Source: an uncultured Clostridia bacterium (GTDB taxonomy: Bacteria; Bacillota; Clostridia; Christensenellales; Aristaeellaceae). From it: 39,885 bases of DNA. Position numbers and translations under genes: made by a program. The stretch is from contig CAKTWP010000017.1 in assembly GCA_934630705.1 (NCBI GenBank), positions 1-39,885 on the forward strand, in the 5' to 3' direction. The notes beneath the pieces were generated by a model. That model saw nothing but the letters and a program-made list of their open reading frames with translations, made no database searches and had not been told where the DNA came from. Shown one piece after another: positions 32,728 to 39,885 of this stretch; the first letter of the stretch is position 1; every line of letters starts with the position of its first letter.

Positions 32728-33660
32728 TTACCACAAACTATTGTCGCTGACCTTGCGGGAGATAAAGTTGACCGTTATCAACACGGCCAGATTAATAACC
32801 GCATTGAACATATCAATGGCTGTTGCATACGAATAGTTGCCGGTTGCGGTCAGACCAACTTTGTATACATAAGTAGAAATGAGTTCACTCATACGAAGGT
32901 TAAGGTTGTTCTGCATCAGATAGGCCTTTTCAAAGCCGACGCTCATCACAGAACCGCAACGCAGAATGAGCGTAATGACGATGGTGGGGATGATGGCGGG
33001 AATATCAATGTGCTTTACACGCTGGAAACGATTTGCACCGTCAATAACGGCGGCCTCATGCAGGGCGGGATCCACGCTAGACAACGCTGCAAGATAGATG
33101 ATACTTCCCCAACCGATATCCTTCCAGACACCCGACCACACATACAGATGCACGAATCCTTCGGGCTTGGCCATGATATCCGGTGCAACCTTGCCGGATA
33201 CGGTCTTATACACAACACCGTATATGCCGTTGTGTGTATTGAATACCTGAAGCAAAATACCCACCACAACAACAGTGGAAATGAAATAGGGCAGATAGGT
33301 TAAGTTCTGCACCAGTCGTTTGGCACGTGCATTGGTCATGGTATTCAGTGCAAGCGCCAGTATGATAGGCAGCGGGAAGCCGGCTATTAGCGAATAGATG
33401 GACAGACGAAGCGTATTGGTGATCAGTCTGACAAACTGTGTAGAGGAGAAGAATTTTCTGAAATTGGCAAAACCCACCCAAGCACTACCCAGAATACCGT
33501 TACGAATGCGATAGTTTCGAAAAGCGATCTGAGCACCGTACATGGGTACATACTTGAAAATAATCAGGTAAGTGATCGGCAATAGCAGGAGCAGGTATAG
33601 TTGCCAGTGACGCAGAATTTCACGTCGCAGTCTACGCCAGTTGGTTTTTGTAGTTTGCAT
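32728..33660 (-). CDS. carbohydrate ABC transporter permease, LplB type
   Basis: The 310-residue partner permease has six membrane segments, the N-terminal PITYLIIFKYVPMYG and AFRNYR, and the EAA loop LHEAAVIDGANRFQRVKHID. It ends KVSDNSLW, typical of LplB. ATG 33660 has GAGAGGAGAT upstream. A 31-bp tandem duplication has copied this ribosome-binding site and ATG, so a second start at 33691 lies in another frame. It is the first gene of the minus-strand operon. Confidence 0.94.
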   Translation of the reverse strand: MQTTKTNWRRLRREILRHWQLYLLLLLPITYLIIFKYVPMYGAQIAFRNYRIRNGILGSAWVGFANFRKFFSSTQFVRLITNTLRLSIYSLIAGFPLPIILALALNTMTNARAKRLVQNLTYLPYFISTVVVVGILLQVFNTHNGIYGVVYKTVSGKVAPDIMAKPEGFVHLYVWSGVWKDIGWGSIIYLAALSSVDPALHEAAVIDGANRFQRVKHIDIPAIIPTIVITLILRCGSVMSVGFEKAYLMQNNLNLRMSELISTYVYKVGLTATGNYSYATAIDMFNAVINLAVLITVNFISRKVSDNSLW

Positions 33661-33691
33661 GTGATATCTCCTCTCTTCTTTTTGTTATCAT
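33632..33691 (-). CDS. 19-codon upstream ORF created by the duplicated start region
   Basis: The duplicated ATG at 33691 has the same ribosome-binding site as lplB and opens a short frame that ends at TAG (33632-33634), 28 nt inside lplB, in a different frame. It may act as a decoy or translation-coupling leader, or be an accident of the duplication. Confidence 0.35.
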   Translation of the reverse strand: MITKRREEISHANYKNQLA

Positions 33692-33719
33692 GTGATATCT
33701 CCTCTCTTCTTTTTGTTAT
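33658..33719 (-). repeat. 31-bp perfect tandem duplication of the lplB start region
   Basis: Copies 33658-33688 and 33689-33719 are identical. Each carries the ribosome-binding site (GAGAGGAGAT on the minus strand) and an ATG. The unit is 31 bp, so copy number changes alter the frame. Confidence 0.9.
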
Positions 33720-33720
33720 T

Positions 33721-33749
33721 ATCATAAATTCTGGAGCGCTTTTGTTCAA
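33721..33749 (-). promoter_or_regulatory. promoter of the permease operon
   Basis: TTGAAC (33744-33749) and TATGAT (33721-33726) on the minus strand, spacing 17 bp. Transcription would start just before the first copy of the duplicated ribosome-binding site. Confidence 0.7.
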
Positions 33750-33842
33750 GATTCTTTTTCGGGTATGCGTCTCCTGTTTTCAGAATCCAACCCTGAAAAA
33801 TCTGCCCACCTTGCTAGGAGTAAGAATTTCCAAAGATACAAC

Positions 33843-33871
33843 TTGACGAACTACCGCAAACGAGGTTTAAT
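33843..33871 (+). promoter_or_regulatory. promoter of the AraC-type regulator
   Basis: TTGACG (33843-33848) and TTTAAT (33866-33871), spacing 17 bp. The motif AACTACCGCA lies in the spacer. Confidence 0.55.
33849..33858 (+). promoter_or_regulatory. motif AACTACCGCA upstream of the regulator
   Basis: This 10-mer recurs exactly at 36089-36098 before the solute-binding protein gene. Both copies are directly upstream of AT-rich promoter-like sequence. It could be the site of the AraC-type regulator. Confidence 0.35.
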
Positions 33872-33955
33872 AATAAAGCAGACCTAAATAAAAATTTAGG
33901 AAGTACTGATCCTGTTTCAGACAGTTATTTCCTTCGAAATACAGGAGGCCCGTTC

Positions 33956-36022
33956 ATGTCCAAAAAACAACCACAAAAATACTTTTCAACCCATCTTGTT
34001 TCCTATATTACTTTGATCGTTTTGGTGCTGTGCACACTGATTCCCTATATTTCCAACACACTTCGAGCCTTAGACAGGCAAGCTGAAGAAAAACTGCAGG
34101 CTTCGCTCGAGCAGACGCTGGATCACCTGGATGATACACTGTCAAACATCGAAAGCATGCTTGTAGGCAATGAAAATGATATTTTTTCTGCACTCTATCG
34201 CTTGGACAACAAACTCCGTTCCAGCGATTACTATACCATGCGAAGAGCTACTCAATATATCCGCACAATCGTTTCTTCCAACCCCGCCATCAGTGATCTG
34301 CTCATCACCTACCCGGCTAGCGGCATTACTGTTCATGCGAAAGGCGGTTTTGATTCTGTAGAAGCGGTGGATCTGTATTATCGTCCGGGTTTTTATCACG
34401 ATATCTTCCTGCAGAAACGCGCACCCTTTTATGTGCCGTCACAATCTGTGATTTACAGTGTCACCCGCATTGCCGAAGACGTTTTCGGCTACTGTTTCAA
34501 TTTGACTATGAGCGGCCGTGCCAAATGTTTTATCGTTATCAAAACGCAATCTTACCTTAGCGATGAAATGTTCCAGACGCTCAGCGGAGAAGGCTATGCA
34601 TCTCTCAGCGACTATAAAGGAAATCAAATTCATACAATCGGCACGGCCCCGGAGTCAGCGCTTCGAAATCACATAACGGTACATTGCACCAGCAAAGGCG
34701 GACGCTTTATGCTATCTGCCAGTCTGCCACGCATCGCGTTTTCTGGCACGCGCGTTAAGATCTTGACCATGTTGATTGGCTGCCTGCTGGCCTCGCTGGC
34801 CATCGGCAGTATTTATGCCATGCTTTTGGCAAGGCATCACGCCAAACCGCTTGAAGGGCTAATCTTGCAGCTGAACCAGTACAATCAGCAGATTCGTGCA
34901 AACAAAACACGTATGGCTGCTATGCAGCATGCCATTACCAGTTTGAAACACGAAAACGAAAATTTCTCCCAACAGATGGATCAGTTCCGCAAAATCCGTT
35001 ACGAGAATGCGGTTACACGCCTGTTTACAGCAGCCAATCTTTCCCGTGCCGATCTGGATTATTTGGATGATTCCTGTGGAAAGCTGCCGCGAAGGTTTGT
35101 CGTGGGCTACGGAAAACTGAAACAGTCTGCCATTGAAGAAGAATATACGGATGCGATGAGTCTGATTTTCAGCAGCATGATCCGCCAGAACCTGCCCAAT
35201 GAATGCCTGATTTATCTGTTGGACGCCCGTTCCGTTGCTGTGCTGCTTGGCGAAGACATGGTCAGGGAACGTGCTGAACTGGTAGACGCATTCCCGGACA
35301 TTTTGTGGTCGTTCAGTCGTGTTTATGAAGGTATCCGATTCGTAGCATCAGCACTGGATGAAGCGCACATGACTCATCAGTTCAGAAGAAATTCTGCCAT
35401 GTCTATGCAGGCAGCGCAGCGCGTATACCAGTGCGTGATCGCCGGATATGTATCAGAACTGGAAAGTCAGCTTGCGGAAATCTTCAACGCCGTGGATCAG
35501 GAAAATATCCGCTATGTGTATGACGGCTTGCGCTTTGTGATCCGGACGGTCGCCAGCGAGCTAGGCTGTTCGGCTGCAGTTGCGCCATTCAGCCGAACTG
35601 TTTCCTGCGATGAGCTGTGCAACAGTCTTGCGGAGACGCTGCGTGCGCAGTGTGAAGAAATCCATGCCCGTAAAAAGAGCCGCAACGAGGAACGCAAAAG
35701 GCAGGTGCTGGATTTCATTCATGCAAACTACACCGACAGCGGGCTCTATGCTCCTTCCATTGCCGAACAGGTGGGTATTTCGGAAAAGTACCTATATAAC
35801 TTCGTCAAAGAACAAACCGGCTACAGTCTGGGTGATTATTTGCAAAAGTTGCGTATGGAAAAGGCAACTGAGCTTCTCTCCGGCAGCGCCATGTCCATCA
35901 AGGATATCTGTTTTGCCGTTGGATTTAATTCGGAAAATTCTTTCTACAAGGCGTTCAAGCGTATGTATGGCATGACGCCTTCTTTGTACCGCACATCATC
36001 CTTAAACCACAAATGTGAATGA
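33956..36022 (+). CDS. membrane-bound AraC-family regulator
   Basis: The 688-residue protein starts at ATG 33956 behind AGGAGG (33943-33948). It has two membrane segments (about 10-33 and 266-292) flanking an extracytoplasmic sensor domain of about 230 residues, then a coiled coil (about 300-345), an intermediate domain and a C-terminal AraC DNA-binding domain with both HTH units (residues about 585-680, including YAPSIAEQVGISEKYLYNFV and SIKDICFAVGFNSENSFYKAF). This architecture is that of YesS-like regulators, which sense an extracellular sugar and control adjacent uptake genes. It is divergent from the permease operon and upstream of the solute-binding protein gene. Confidence 0.93.
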   Translation: MSKKQPQKYFSTHLVSYITLIVLVLCTLIPYISNTLRALDRQAEEKLQASLEQTLDHLDDTLSNIESMLVGNENDIFSALYRLDNKLRSSDYYTMRRATQYIRTIVSSNPAISDLLITYPASGITVHAKGGFDSVEAVDLYYRPGFYHDIFLQKRAPFYVPSQSVIYSVTRIAEDVFGYCFNLTMSGRAKCFIVIKTQSYLSDEMFQTLSGEGYASLSDYKGNQIHTIGTAPESALRNHITVHCTSKGGRFMLSASLPRIAFSGTRVKILTMLIGCLLASLAIGSIYAMLLARHHAKPLEGLILQLNQYNQQIRANKTRMAAMQHAITSLKHENENFSQQMDQFRKIRYENAVTRLFTAANLSRADLDYLDDSCGKLPRRFVVGYGKLKQSAIEEEYTDAMSLIFSSMIRQNLPNECLIYLLDARSVAVLLGEDMVRERAELVDAFPDILWSFSRVYEGIRFVASALDEAHMTHQFRRNSAMSMQAAQRVYQCVIAGYVSELESQLAEIFNAVDQENIRYVYDGLRFVIRTVASELGCSAAVAPFSRTVSCDELCNSLAETLRAQCEEIHARKKSRNEERKRQVLDFIHANYTDSGLYAPSIAEQVGISEKYLYNFVKEQTGYSLGDYLQKLRMEKATELLSGSAMSIKDICFAVGFNSENSFYKAFKRMYGMTPSLYRTSSLNHKCE

Positions 36023-36088
36023 GCGAAGGGTTGTGCAGAAACCGCCATGCAGGGATTCTTACTGTTAGCAGGGTCGGAGATTCATTTC

Positions 36089-36098
36089 AACTACCGCA
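36089..36098 (+). promoter_or_regulatory. motif AACTACCGCA upstream of the solute-binding protein gene
   Basis: Second copy of the 10-mer at 33849-33858. It lies 17 bp before TATACT (36115-36120), a good -10 box without a recognisable -35, as expected for an activator-dependent promoter. Confidence 0.4.
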
Positions 36099-36155
36099 TT
36101 TTATAACGGGGGACTATACTGAAATCAACAAAAATTGACTCAAGGAGGTATCCCC

Positions 36156-37760
36156 ATGAAGAAAGCTCTGGCCATTCTCCTCACTCTGTGTCTGCTCATT
36201 GCGTCTTCCTCTGCGTTTGCTTATGAGCTGCGCGAACCCATTGGTGAATACCCTTTGACTACTGAGGATATTACCCTGACCATCCTGATGCCCCAGGATA
36301 CTCTGGTAGAAGACTACGAGACCAATGCCTTCACCAAGTGGATCGAAGATACCACGGGTGTGAAGCTGGACTTTGAACTGCTGCCTGCCAACAGTGCCGA
36401 AGCCCTGAACAAGCTCAGCGTTATGGCCGCCTCCGGTCAGAAGCTGCCCGACATCGTCAACTTCAACATGAAGCTGAGCGATCTGGAAAGCCTGGCTGCC
36501 TCTGGCGCTTTCATTCCGCTGAATGATTACATTGGAAAAATCACCCCGAACTTTGACAAGGCCAACGAAGTATTTGCCGGCGACGAGCTCATCAAATACT
36601 CCACCTCTTCCGACGGCAACATTTATGCCATGCCCACGCTGAGTGCCGGTATCCATGACCAGGTTGCCAACAAAATGGTCATGAATACCGCTTGGCTGAA
36701 GAAACTGAATCTGGAAGTGCCGGCCACTACTGAGGAATTCTATCAGGTACTGAAGGCCTTCAAGGAACAGGATCCCAACGGTAATGGCATCGCCGATGAG
36801 TACCCGCTGGTTGGTTCTGTTTCGTACGATCCCGCCGTTTCCATCATGAATGCCTTTATTTATGATGATAACGATCAGCACATCATTATCGAAGATGGCG
36901 TTATTAAACCCGCCTATACGCAGGATGCATGGCGTGAAGGTCTGCGTTATCTCCACAAGCTGTGCTCTGAAGAGCTGCTTGCTCCCATCTCCTACACGCA
37001 GGATTTCACTCAGCAGCGCACGATGGTTAACAACGAGGGCGATTGCATTGTGGGTGCCTTCCAGTACTTCTCTCAGAACATCTGTGCAACCACCAGCCCC
37101 TACTACAACGATTACTTCATCATTGCTCCGCTGACTGGCCCCGAGGGTGTGCAGTATGCCCAGTATGCCCGCGCTTACCCCACGCCCCAGTGGCTGGTCA
37201 CGGCTGACTGCAAGTACCCCGAACTGGCCGTGCAGATTGCTGACCTGCTCTACAGCGATACCGCTGCTCTGATGAACCGCTTCGGTGAAGAAGGATTACA
37301 CTATACGCTGGCCAAGGAAGGCGATGTCTGCTGCTTCGACGACTGGGAAGCCATCCTGATGCAGACCAACGAGGGTATCGACCTGTGGTCTCAGGTTCAG
37401 AATAATTACTGGAAGTACAAGGCCCCCGGTGTGTACAACCACCTGCTTAACGGTTATGTATGGAATGGCGATCCTCTCAATGGCAACTGGCGCATCGGTC
37501 AGGGTGCAACCCAGTACTTCCGTTATGTTCCTGAAACCGGAACTTATCTGCCGCAGCTGCTGCTGACTGAGGATGAAGCCTTTGAACTGGCTGATCATAA
37601 GACGAACGTTCTCAACTATGCCAACGAATGCAAGGTTCGCTTCATTACCGGCGACCTGGACATCGAAAAGGATTGGGATCAGTACATCGCTGACCTTGAA
37701 GCAAATGGTCTGGCCGATTACATGGCCTTGCTGCAGCGCATCTATGATGCTCAGAAGTAA
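36156..37760 (+). CDS. extracellular solute-binding protein, LplA type
   Basis: The 534-residue sugar-binding protein feeds the two permeases at 31817 and 32728. ATG 36156 follows AAGGAGG at about 7 nt; an upstream TTG is rejected. A classical signal peptide is seen (MKKALAILLTLCLLIASSSA, cleavage after AFA), with no lipobox Cys. The mature part has the type-1 CUT1 features TEDITLTILMPQDTLVEDYE, ASGQKLPDIV, GAFIPLNDYI and a calcium-like DPNGNGIADEYPL loop (about 210). Its codon use is more biased than that of its neighbours, suggesting high expression. No ATPase is encoded here, so the importer probably uses a shared MsmX-type ATPase. Confidence 0.93.
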   Translation: MKKALAILLTLCLLIASSSAFAYELREPIGEYPLTTEDITLTILMPQDTLVEDYETNAFTKWIEDTTGVKLDFELLPANSAEALNKLSVMAASGQKLPDIVNFNMKLSDLESLAASGAFIPLNDYIGKITPNFDKANEVFAGDELIKYSTSSDGNIYAMPTLSAGIHDQVANKMVMNTAWLKKLNLEVPATTEEFYQVLKAFKEQDPNGNGIADEYPLVGSVSYDPAVSIMNAFIYDDNDQHIIIEDGVIKPAYTQDAWREGLRYLHKLCSEELLAPISYTQDFTQQRTMVNNEGDCIVGAFQYFSQNICATTSPYYNDYFIIAPLTGPEGVQYAQYARAYPTPQWLVTADCKYPELAVQIADLLYSDTAALMNRFGEEGLHYTLAKEGDVCCFDDWEAILMQTNEGIDLWSQVQNNYWKYKAPGVYNHLLNGYVWNGDPLNGNWRIGQGATQYFRYVPETGTYLPQLLLTEDEAFELADHKTNVLNYANECKVRFITGDLDIEKDWDQYIADLEANGLADYMALLQRIYDAQK

Positions 37761-37773
37761 CTGAACTCCATGC

Positions 37774-37794
37774 CCGGAGGCCCTGTGCCTCCGG
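37774..37794 (+). terminator. weak terminator or processing hairpin after the solute-binding protein gene
   Basis: CCGGAGG (37774-37780) pairs with CCTCCGG (37788-37794), followed by only four T. It lies 14 nt after the stop codon and before the isomerase. Such hairpins often stabilise the binding-protein mRNA and reduce downstream transcription. Confidence 0.55.
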
Positions 37795-37828
37795 ACGCTT
37801 TTAATGAAACACAACGGGAGGAATCAAC

Positions 37829-38635
37829 GTGCCCAAACTGGATTGCTACATGAGTTCCTGTCATACCCTGTGCCGTTATGACTGGCTGGACTGCATCAAC
37901 TGGGTGCACCAGGTAGGTTTCAGCGGCGTAGAATGCTTTGACGAAGCAAAGGAAAATTTCTCAACCATGACTTCGGAACGGGCCCTGCAGTTGGGTGCAC
38001 GTGCAAAGGAATTGGGCATTGCCCTTTCGGCACATCCGTGGGTCAACTGGGCTGACCTTCCTGAAGACGAAATGATCCGTCAATATCTGCGGGTGGTAGA
38101 CCGTTGTGCAGAGATGGGTGTCAAATACCTTAACATGCACTTGCACTTCGTCAGCGATCGTGCACAGGGTATGCAGCGCCTGTTCCGCGCCACTGACGCC
38201 TGTCTGCCAAAGCTGGTTGATGCAGGCATCACGCTGCTTTATGAAAATGTACCTGAGTATGGAAAACGCGAGCTTGGTTCTGAGGTGCGGGATTTTGAAG
38301 CGTTGTTCCGCTACTATCCAGCAGATATGCCCGTTCAAATGAACATTGATACAGGCCATGCACATATCATGCACAGCATGCTGCCATTAGCTCTCGATTT
38401 CGGCGATAGATGGGCTTATACGCACATCAATGATAATGATCAGCTCAAAGACCGCCATTTTGCACCCTCAGAAGGAACGATGGACTTTGCACGAGTAGCA
38501 TCGCTCGCTAAAGAAGTCGGATATACTGGTCCATTGCTGATGGAATATAACCAAAAAGGCTTGGCAGCAGGCATGGCTGAACTGGAGCGCACTTATGGTG
38601 CAGAAGGCTATGCACTGGATTCGATCAATCTCTAA
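37829..38635 (+). CDS. sugar phosphate isomerase/epimerase (xylose-isomerase-like TIM barrel)
   Basis: The 268-residue protein starts at GTG 37829 behind GGGAGGA. It shows GFSGVECFDEAKENF near the N-terminus, then metal-ligand candidates in TLLYENVPEYG (about 139), QMNIDTGHAH (about 173), THINDND (about 195) and LLMEYN (about 238), the order seen in AP-endonuclease-2-type sugar isomerases/epimerases. The substrate is unknown but the locus suggests it processes an imported sugar. A terminator follows at 38804-38838. The 170-nt gap after the stop shows no gene. Confidence 0.88.
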   Translation: MPKLDCYMSSCHTLCRYDWLDCINWVHQVGFSGVECFDEAKENFSTMTSERALQLGARAKELGIALSAHPWVNWADLPEDEMIRQYLRVVDRCAEMGVKYLNMHLHFVSDRAQGMQRLFRATDACLPKLVDAGITLLYENVPEYGKRELGSEVRDFEALFRYYPADMPVQMNIDTGHAHIMHSMLPLALDFGDRWAYTHINDNDQLKDRHFAPSEGTMDFARVASLAKEVGYTGPLLMEYNQKGLAAGMAELERTYGAEGYALDSINL

Positions 38636-38763
38636 ACAGGAATATGAAGAATTCAACCATGGAGCGTCCCATTGCAGCGAACCGCTCTTTGTGCTTTTGA
38701 TTGACACACACAGGTCGTATCGTTCTTGATGGACAATTGATTCACATACAGTAATACGTAAAT

Positions 38764-38862
38764 ATTCACAAACTACTTTAAAACATCTTTGAAGCACGAT
38801 TGCGAGCGGAGGGCATTTACACTCCGCTCATTCTTTTTTGAAAAGGAATTCAAAAATAACAA
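38764..38862 (+). repeat. right copy of the ~95-bp imperfect direct repeat
   Basis: See the left copy at 31588-31680. The shared AAACATCTTTGAA and GCTCATT blocks surround a hairpin whose arms differ from the left copy but still pair (GAGCGGAG with CTCCGCTC). The changes are compensatory, so the hairpin is conserved rather than the sequence. Confidence 0.6.
38804..38838 (+). terminator. terminator after the isomerase gene
   Basis: An 8-bp stem (38804-38811 with 38822-38829), followed by ATTCTTTTTT (38830-38839). It ends the SBP-isomerase transcription unit. Confidence 0.85.
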
Positions 38863-38871
38863 CATCATACG

Positions 38872-39141
38872 TTAAAGGCTCAACGTGGTAAGGCGCTGTT
38901 GGCCATCAACGACCTCGAATTTCGGTCCGTTGATGGAATCTGTCGCTGTGTTTATGCAAATAATGGAGCCAAGGAAATAACCATCATCATTTTCGATGAG
39001 GTCATCAAAAAGAGCTTCCCATTCTCTGGAGCCCCATGTGTATTCGCGCTGATATTTCGGTACTTCGAAAATCACTGTTGAATCAGGGTCAAAAACCTGT
39101 GATATCGGATACTTGTTGACATTGATATTGTTAATGTTCAT
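38872..39141 (-). pseudogene. N-terminal fragment of a DUF262 (GmrS/GmrSD-type) protein
   Basis: ATG 39141 is preceded by GGAGGACAGCG. The 89-codon product begins MNINNINVNKYPISQVF and contains the DUF262 motif set: PKYQREYTWGSREWEALFDD, YFLGSII and VVDGQQRLTTLSL. It then stops. Full DUF262 proteins continue for several hundred residues past this point, so this is a truncated fragment. DUF262 proteins are often the NTPase part of type IV restriction enzymes that attack modified DNA. It lies on the minus strand between the right repeat and the right tRNA-like fragment. Confidence 0.8.
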
Positions 39142-39275
39142 GTATCGCTGTCCTCCGTTCACAAAGCGATTATGAAAAAAACTCATCCAAATGAGGGAGA
39201 ATCGCAGATTATCTATATTCTTGTATATATTATGGCACGCACAATGCAAATCAGCAATGTATGCTCGCAAACAAT

Positions 39276-39298
39276 GGACCTGCGACCTTTTGGCCCCG
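39276..39298 (-). other. tRNA-Pro-like fragment at the island's right side
   Basis: These 23 bases match the tRNA fragment at 31289-31311 at 18 positions, in the same orientation. Read on the minus strand it gives CGGGGCCAAAAGG then TCGCAGGTCC, the 3' anticodon stem, variable loop and start of a T arm of a tRNA-Pro. It is too short and imperfect to be a functional tRNA. Possibly a decayed attachment site. Confidence 0.4.
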
Positions 39299-39381
39299 TG
39301 ATCCAAGAATCAGCCAAATCCATCACCCAATAGGGGACCGTGTCTTTGGCCCATTCCCCAAGGTTGCACATTCGTTGCATG

Positions 39382-39457
39382 AAAAAAGCGCCAAAGACGG
39401 CGCTTTATGAAAAAGAGACAAAAAAAGAACCGGAAACCTTTCGGTTTCCGGCTTTTT
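39382..39457. terminator. two adjacent terminators
   Basis: The first hairpin is AAAGCGCC/GGCGCTTT (39385-39392 with 39399-39406), with AAAAAA on its left, so it terminates minus-strand transcripts. The second is CCGGAAACC/GGTTTCCGG (39430-39438 with 39443-39451), with T5 to the right and A6 to the left, so it works both ways. They probably end the minus-strand gene fragment at 39644-39885. The 330 nt from 39142 to about 39380 otherwise show no gene. Confidence 0.75.
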
Positions 39458-39512
39458 CTGTGTCTATACGGACATAGTGATACTATGTGGCCCCTTGCCG
39501 AGAGGACGGACG

Positions 39513-39568
39513 GGCGGTTCACTTTTCAGATTTTTGAACCGCCGAGAGCGTTTTGAACCGCCGCTCTC
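39513..39568. other. overlapping alternative hairpins with TGAACCGCC twice
   Basis: GGCGGTTCA (39513-39521) can pair with either TGAACCGCC copy (39535-39543 or 39554-39562). The second copy also lies in the loop of GAGAGCG/CGCTCTC (39544-39550 with 39562-39568), so the pairings exclude each other. No coding region here. Confidence 0.5.
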
Positions 39569-39643
39569 GCCATGAGGAAAGAAAATAGGTCCATTATAGT
39601 TCGGAACATTTGAAGGTTACAATTGAAGGCTATACGAAGAATA

Positions 39644-39885
39644 TCAGAATCCATTACTTGAAACAGTGTCTCCGGCGGCATCCCAAAGTTTTTTCAAAGT
39701 GTTCGTTCCCGCCAGCCCATTCACAGTCAATCCATTAGCGCTTTGAAAGTTACGGACTGCGGTATCAGTGTTGGAGCCAAATACTCCATCAGGGGTGATA
39801 CCAAGCGCCAATGGAAACACCTTCTTTCATGCCTGAGGCTCAGTAATGCCAAAGGGCGGATTCCAGAACGCTCATCCCCGGTGTG
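39644..39885 (-). pseudogene. 3' end of a peptidoglycan-binding-domain gene, probable frameshift, cut by the window edge
   Basis: On the minus strand the frame ending at TGA (39644-39646) reads LALGITPDGVFGSNTD, then TAVRNFQSANGLTVNG, AGTNTLKKLW. This is the second half of a PG_binding_1 repeat (DGVFGxxT and AVxxFQ motifs). Upstream, the same frame hits a stop around 39825, where an adjacent frame has a matching first half (IRPLALLSLRHE). The bases CATGAAAGAAGG at this point suggest a one-base frameshift. The gene is broken, or the base call needs checking. Function if intact: a cell-wall-binding module of an endolysin or peptidase. Confidence 0.6.

Noticed and set aside
39310..39522. Minus-strand open frame of 70 codons
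   Set aside because: Its KPKGFRFFF part is simply the two terminator hairpins read as protein.
31316..39885. CRISPR array or toxin-antitoxin pair in the AT-rich segment
   Set aside because: Repeats here are few, irregular and contain terminator hairpins. No regular spacers and no small two-gene pair with a recognisable toxin.

Overview
The window looks like a chromosomal segment of a GC-rich, gut-type member of the Clostridia (Bacillota). The evidence is the SepF/YlmE/YggT/DivIVA division cluster, two tRNA-sensing T-box leaders, strong AGGAGG ribosome-binding sites and sigma-A promoters. I cannot assign a genus. About 1-31,250 is GC-rich and densely coded. About 31,300-39,600 is visibly more AT-rich with looser spacing, which suggests an acquired segment.

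Region 1 (1-7,920). A two-unit hairpin repeat precedes an HlyD-like membrane protein, YlmE, a long Gln/Pro-rich SepF, YggT and DivIVA. A structured leader ending in a terminator then precedes a fructokinase-like ROK kinase, TatD nuclease, a membrane protein of unknown function and a tRNA-dihydrouridine synthase. Region 2 (7,939-8,740) is a small divergent module. Two tiny lipoproteins on the minus strand, one with a zinc-knuckle-like Cys pattern, face an XRE repressor across a promoter that carries two palindromic operators. Region 3 (8,792-15,346) holds YceD-rpmF, a Val T-box controlling an SGNH hydrolase and valS, then rsmH-rsmI. Region 4 is minus-strand asnB with an Asn T-box.

Region 5 (17,691-29,738) is one tightly packed eight-gene operon. 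It encodes a large exported membrane protein, an ABC ATPase and permease, a DUF4175-like membrane protein, a MoxR AAA+ ATPase, a DUF58 protein and two membrane-anchored VWA proteins. It is the best candidate here for an uncharacterised multi-protein envelope system. A Gfo/Idh/MocA oxidoreductase follows on the minus strand.

Region 6 (31,269-39,885). A 3' fragment of a tRNA-Pro gene with its encoded CCA and terminator marks a junction. To its right lies a sugar-uptake locus: two permeases on the minus strand, a membrane-bound AraC-type regulator, a solute-binding protein and a sugar isomerase/epimerase. It carries no ATPase and no glycosidase. Similar repeats and tRNA-like fragments flank this locus. 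The far right has debris: a truncated DUF262 (GmrS-type) fragment and the 3' end of a peptidoglycan-binding-domain gene with a probable frameshift.
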